This document shows positions 1 to 6,200 of a stretch of 7,962 nucleotides of DNA, one piece after another. Both the position numbers and the translations under genes were made by a program. Location: assembly GCA_021604825.1 (NCBI GenBank), contig BQJS01000212.1:1-7962 (forward strand), in the 5' to 3' direction. Positions within the stretch are counted from its first letter, which is position 1, and every line of letters starts with the position of its first letter. Source of the stretch: Phycisphaerae bacterium. Lineage in GTDB: Bacteria; Planctomycetota; Phycisphaerae; UBA1845. Under the pieces are notes generated by a model. It worked only from the letters and a program-made list of their open reading frames with translations, made no database searches and was not told the origin of the DNA.

Positions 1-1
1 G

Positions 2-241
2 CAAGCCCAAGAAGGGCTCCCGTACAATCGTCAGGTGGTTGCGAGCAATTCGACGGGTATCGAACTGTATTATTATCTTGAAGAATCCCCGCCACTCATG
101 GAGATCAGCGAAGATGGTTTGATCCAGTGGCTGCCGTCCTACACGGACGAGGGAATCCATCTGGTGCGTGTGCTCGTCACAACAGTAGAGGACATGCTCG
201 ACGAATGCAGCACAACCGAAACGTTTGAATTGACCGTTTCT
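2..241 (+). repeat. Ig-like repeat 1 (5' truncated by window edge)
   Basis: Residues 1-80. Only the second half of the domain is present. The core reads DGLIQWLPS (W at 128-130), a variant of GLITWTP, and the unit ends with the FELTVS strand. A single Cys (residue 69) lies in the loop before the last strand and has no partner in the visible part. Confidence 0.75.
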
Positions 242-3200
242 AACCGTAACGCAAAACCAACCATTGACGAAATTGACAATACCGAGTCCACAGAGGGCGT
301 TCTTTACGCGGCCAATGTCATTGCAACGGATCCAGATAACGATCGATTGCATTACGCGCTGACTATACATCCGCCGGACATGTCGATCAGCTCCAGCACT
401 GGCCTGATTACGTGGACGCCGAGTCAAACCGCGTATAACGACTGCGGGACGCCAGGACTCTGCACTGTCAAAGTACTCGTGACTGACCCGGAAAACCTGT
501 TCGCCGAGAAGCTGTACAAGGTCAGCGTTGAGCAAGTCAGCGTACCACCGAGATTTGTGACCTATCCGGGTCGATCGGCGATTGTTGGCATGGAGTACAA
601 GTATCTGGTGGGTGCGGAGGATCTGGATGATCCGACAGGGAAATCATTACGGTTTGCACTAACCGATTGGCCTGATGGGATGGAGATTCCAGATGATACC
701 GGGTCCAACGGAAAAATCACTTGGACGCCGACACCGCAGGATTCGCTCAACGGCCCAGTTCGGGTTGAAGTCACTGTGGAAGAAGATGGAGAAGGTCTGG
801 TGGTGCCATGGGCGTACCACATTGAAGTCTTTGAGCCGGTGTCGCCGAATCTAGATCCTTATATCGATCAGAACTTCCCGCCAGAGACTGTTGCGCTTTT
901 GTCCGCAACTACTTACGGATTCCAAGTCGTTGCTGTGGATCCTGAGGAAGAACAGCTAACTTACGAGTTGTTTATCGAACCTGATCCGGGAACCAGCGCG
1001 CCATTGATTTCGTCGACTGGGTTGGTTTCGTGGTCGCTAGCTCAGGAGCACGTTGACAATCTCTATTGGATCAGCATCTATGTCATCGATCCGCACGGCG
1101 GATTTGATTGGATGGAGTATTCTATAAATGTATACGATGATGATCAGAACATTCCGCCAACGATTATCTCCACACCGATTCAGCAGATCGAGCTAGGTGA
1201 TACTTACGTTTATCACGTTTTCGGCAGCGACCCGGATCTCAATACGAACGGTGGCGGCTATCTGGATTATGAACTGGTGCCGGCACCGGTCGGCGGGCTG
1301 ACTTCTGCTGGATTGCCAGCAGGCCCGCTCGTCGCGCCGCCGAATGGCATGACGATTCTGGACAACGACGCAGATAACAACTCCGAAATCAGCCCCTACA
1401 TCGCCGTCATCACCTGGACGCCCGACGCCACCCAAGTCGGAACGCATTGGATTGCAGTGACTGCCAGTGATTTGCCGGGGGGTGGCAATTCCGGTGATTA
1501 CATATTCAACATCAATGTGACTCAGGGCGGTTCCAATCATCCTCCCGAAATCACATCGTCGCCTGACCAAGATGCCATTGTTGAAAACCTTTACGAATAT
1601 CAAGTTGAAGTGCGTGACGACAATGTCGGCGACGTGCATTTGTACGATCTGGAGGAAGGCCCCTTCAATGCTGATCTCGATCCTGACACGGGATTGCTGA
1701 CCTGGACGCCCATGATCAATCAGGTGGACAGTCACTGGATACAGATTCGGGTGACCGACAGTGCCGGCGCCGATGATTGGGAAAGATTCAATATCATCGT
1801 CAACACGGCCACCAATACACGTCCGGTGACGACGACCGGGCTTCCTGAAGAATTTGTCCAAACAATTGGTGGCGGGACCTACATACATGATTTCGGGTTC
1901 TATGACCCAGACGGTGATGATTCATGGCGCGGGACTCTGGAGGGCATGCCGCCGCTGATGACGTTCGGTGCTGGCGATGCCGACAAGACGTTCAGAATGA
2001 CCTGGACGCCAAATGGATCATTGAACGGCACATATCCGATGGTATTCCGGGTGAAGGACGAGGCCGGCGCATCGGACGAGCAGCACTTCACGCTTATCGC
2101 GTCGAGTTCCGGGACAAACGCACCGCCAGTGATTCGGTCTTCACTCCCGAAACGCGTCCAAATCGGTGTCGCATACAGTTGGGATGTGATTGCAGACGAT
2201 CCCGAGGACGGTTCGGATTGCACCGGATGTGTTTACTCATTGAATACCCATCCTGCCGGTGCTGACATTGACAGCGAGACCGGTGAGATCACCTGGACTC
2301 CTCTGGAAAGTCAGACCACAGGCAACCAGTTTGTTGTGCGCGTCACCGATACCCATGGTGCTTGGGATGAAGAGACCTATGTGGTCACAGCATCAGGCGA
2401 CGGCTTGAACCACGCGCCGCGAATCACTTCGACACCAGCAGCCCGCGCAGCGGTCAACGCGACGTATGAATACCCTGTTCGAATTCTTGATGAGGACAGC
2501 AATGACACACACTCGCTGACTGTAGTTGATGGGCCAGCCGGCATGGCCTTCGCTGGAAACGAATTCGGCCTGCTGACTTGGGATACGACGGGTGTCACGG
2601 AAACAACTTATCCAATTCATATCCGCGTTACAGACTTAGCAAGTGCCCGAGATGATCAGTCATTCTTCGTGACGGTTTCAAGTAACGGACTGAATCATCC
2701 TCCAACCATTGACTCGAATCCGATTGAATCTGCGGCGCTGGACAGCCAGTACGCATATGCAGCCCATGCGGTCGATCCTGAGGACGGCGAGAATCTGACC
2801 TGGTCAATCTCCGGCGAGCCTGCTGGCATGACCATCAATGTCAACACCGGCGGGGTTGCTTGGGATGTGCCGCAATCGATCAATTCCAACAGCGAGTCGA
2901 TCTGTGTTCGCGCAACCGATCTGGAGGGCGCTTTTGACGAACAATGTTATGTCTTGGTGATTTCGGATGCGGGTACCAATGGCGCTCCAAGAATCACCAG
3001 CCAGCCAATCCTGCGAGTGGTTGCGGGCAGACTCTACGAATACCCCGTGACTGCGCGAGACCCAGATGGACAAGAAGTGTTTCTAGATGTCCAATCTACA
3101 ACAAGTCTCGGCTTCATTGATGAAACCCTAACTTGGCAGACAAATTTCGACGATGACTACGGCTCGCCATACGACGTCACCGTAATTGCGCAAGACAGCC

Positions 3201-6200
3201 AGGGCGCGACCAATACGCAGCGATTCCAAATTGACGTTGTGGCCAATGTGCCACCCAAGATCACGTCAATTGCCCCCCACCGCGCGATAGTGGGTATCCC
3301 GTACATTTACCAAGTCGTGGCGTTTGACCCAGACGATAGCTTCCTCGACTACGATCTCGGATACGTTTCAACGACCGGCATGTCGATCAGCACGAACGGG
3401 CTGATTACCTGGACGCCTTTAACTGAAGGTGCATTCGATTTTGAGGCAATGGTCACCGACGACAGCCAAGATGATGCGGTTCAGCCGTTTACGGTGTCTG
3501 TGGTCGGTATCGAAGACGGCGATGTGTTCCCGCCGGACATAGTGCTTAGTGTTGATGATTCCAACCTTGAATCATCGGGCCCAGTCATTATCGACGTCAA
3601 AGTATTCGAAGACGTTGCCATTCAATCCAATGGTGTGACGCTTACGATCGTCTTGCCGGGAGGGTTGATAGACACCACGTACAACGAATATGTCCTCCCG
3701 GTCGAAGCCGACGGCCGAACAGTTGATTTTTTGATCGATGACTATGCGCCGCCGACGGATGGTGCCTACCGCGTGATTGTGACAGCCAAGGATCAGACGT
3801 ACACCGAACCGGTGATGCATCCAAGTTCATTTGCGACTGCGACAGCCGACTTCCACACAACAGTCGCAGGCGCTATTCCACCCGTCGCGGAGATTACCAG
3901 TCCACGCGGCGATATTCGAGATCTGGATGCTGGAACTGCCGAACAGAAACCGATTCGTGTGCCGACGGACATATTCGGGAAGGCGTATGACCCTGACGGA
4001 AACTTCTACAAATACGAACTCGCATATCGCAAAGTTGGCGAGGATGGTGTTGTTGTCTTCGCGTCTGGCTACGACGAAGTCGGTGATGATGATAACGAAG
4101 ATATTCTAGGCCAGATCGACCCCACTAACATGGTCAACGGCCTTTATGAGATTCGTTTGACTGCGTGGGACCTCGCCGGCAACGAAACAATCTCCTTCGT
4201 GGAGTATTATTCGATCGACGGCAACATGAAGGTCGGTAACTTCACGATGTCGTTCCAGGACTTTAGCATTCCGGTTTCAGGGATCCCGATCAGCGTTGTT
4301 CGAACTTACGACAGTCGTATCAAGACCGAGAGCGAACTCGGCGTCGGCTGGAAGCTCGAACTTTCGACGCTTGCCCTTCAGGAAACACTGCATCCAGGTA
4401 TCGCGTGGCCGTCCAGGAGCGGCGGCGAAACGGGTACCGAGTGCATTCTTGAAGGTGCCCAAAGCCATTCGGTGACGATTGCTTGGCCAGACGGACGTAC
4501 GGAGATATTTGAAATACGCCCGGTTGCGGTGCCTGGATCGATTTCTCCAGTTGGAGGTGCATGCAATCCAACTGATATTGTCTCGATTGACTTCGTAAGG
4601 ACAACGCCGGGTACGTCGACACTCGAACTAGGCGAAAGCGAAGTGTTGCCGCCGTCATGGGATCCCGTCACGAATACGATTGGGACTTTCGGTGGCGAAG
4701 GTGAAATCGATGCTCTTTGGAGTCCGCGCAGACTCATGCTCACCGCAGCCGACGGTTCTATCTATCGATTCGAGCGAGACTCCGCATCGCCTGACAACCA
4801 TAGTTACCGCATCACCGATATCATTGATCTCAACGGCAACGAGATTCGCTTCGACAAGCATGGCATCACTCATTCCAGTGGCATGGGTGTTACGTTTGTG
4901 CGCAATGAAGAGGATCGCGTGCGCAAGGTGGTCGGCCCCGGTCAAGTCGAAGTTCGGTACGAATACGACGATGTCGGCGACATGACCCGATTCATCGACG
5001 CGGAAGAGAACGCCACGACGTTCCGCTACAACAACAAGCATGAACTTCTTGAGGTTATCGATCCGCGCGGCGTGACCGTCGCACGCAATGTTTACGACGA
5101 TCAAGGTCGGTTGATCGAAACGATCGATGCCGACGGTCATCGGTTGACATATGAGCATGACATCGACGGGCGCAAGGAGACCATTACCGATCGCCTTGGC
5201 GTGGTCTCGCGATTCGAATACGACACGTTCGGAAACATCACGCGCGCGGTTCGTGATTTCAACACAAATGGTTCCGGCCACCTGAATCTTGAAACGGTTT
5301 ACGAATACGATGGCGACGGTCGCAACCTGACCAAGACCACGTTCCCGCAGGAGGACCCGCTTAACACCAATGGCTTCCTATACGCAGAGACGCGCTACGA
5401 CGCATTCGACAACGTCGAGTACGAGCGCGACATCAACGGCAACGAAACCACCTACACCTACAACCAGTATCAGCAGGTCCTGGCCGTCACCACGCCAGGG
5501 GAACGTGTCACGAGATACGAATATGACGATCACGGCAACCTGACGAAGATTACTTCGCCGGATCTGGTCGAAACGACATTCATTCCCGACGAGCAAGGCA
5601 ATGTCGCAAGCTCGACAAACCCGCTCCACAAGACATCAAGTCAAACCTATGATGACAATGGATTTCTGTTGACGTCAACCGATGTGCTGGGCAACACGAC
5701 GACCTTCACCAATGATATTTACGGCAGGCAGATTGCGTCGTCACGAACGCGTACACGTCCGGAGTGGCATCCTGAGGGCGATGACAGTGACACAATTGTC
5801 ACGCAGACTTTCTATGACGACCTGGGCCGCGCGTTCCGCACGATTGATCCTTTGGGCAACGAAACGCTCATCACTTACAACGGCATCGGCAAGCAGAAAA
5901 CCGTCACCACCATTAATGGCACGACGTCATACGAATACGATGCACGCGGCAACCTGACCTTCACGTCGTTCCCGGATGGTTCCACGACCGAAACGCAATA
6001 CGACGCCGAAGGACGCAGCATCGCGTCGAAGGACCGCGAAGACAATTGGACGTGGTTCGAGTATGACCGGCTGGGACGATCGGTGCGCACTTACGTTCCC
6101 GTGCTCTCAGCCGGTGAGCCTACACCGCCATGCGGTGATTTCCCATGCAGTTGGAGCGAGCAAACGTCGGATCGCGACTTCACGGAGACAGTCTACGACA

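Larger units (their letters stand above)
2..3520 (+). repeat. Tandem array of about 12 He_PIG / cadherin-like Ig repeats (protein level)
   Basis: About twelve units of 91-102 residues (one of 128) repeat a single plan: a linker of the form N-x-PP-x-I-T-S, a Y-x-Y-x-V strand, an acidic DPD or DPEDG loop, a P-x-GM strand, an STGLITWTP core, then V-x-V-x-D-x-x-GA and a closing F-x-I-x-V strand. This is the signature of putative-Ig (He_PIG) and cadherin-like bacterial domains. The acidic loops between successive units would suit inter-domain calcium, which is an inference from cadherins. The units are diverged in DNA, although the core is often spelled acctggacgcc, so this is an old array and not a recent satellite. 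Such arrays usually form a long extracellular stalk. The array is probably longer than seen, because unit 1 is cut by the window edge. Confidence 0.9.

Noticed and set aside
1193..1888. 231-codon open frame on the - strand
   Set aside because: It lies opposite Ig-like repeats 5 to 7 of the continuous + frame. Its product shows no recognisable domain, and the + frame carries clear family motifs throughout.
410..3418. Recurrent acctggacgcc words suggesting a binding site or DNA repeat
   Set aside because: They encode the conserved TWTP core in the same frame each time, so protein conservation explains them.
4378..4743. 121-codon open frame on the - strand
   Set aside because: It is antisense to the Rhs entry segment, Ser/Pro-rich, and overlaps other - strand frames; no family pattern.
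4655..5281. 208-codon open frame on the - strand
   Set aside because: It is the antisense of the Rhs entry region and first YD repeats. The Val/Ile-rich and Asp-rich composition follows from reading gtcgta/gtcgat codons complementary to YD codons.
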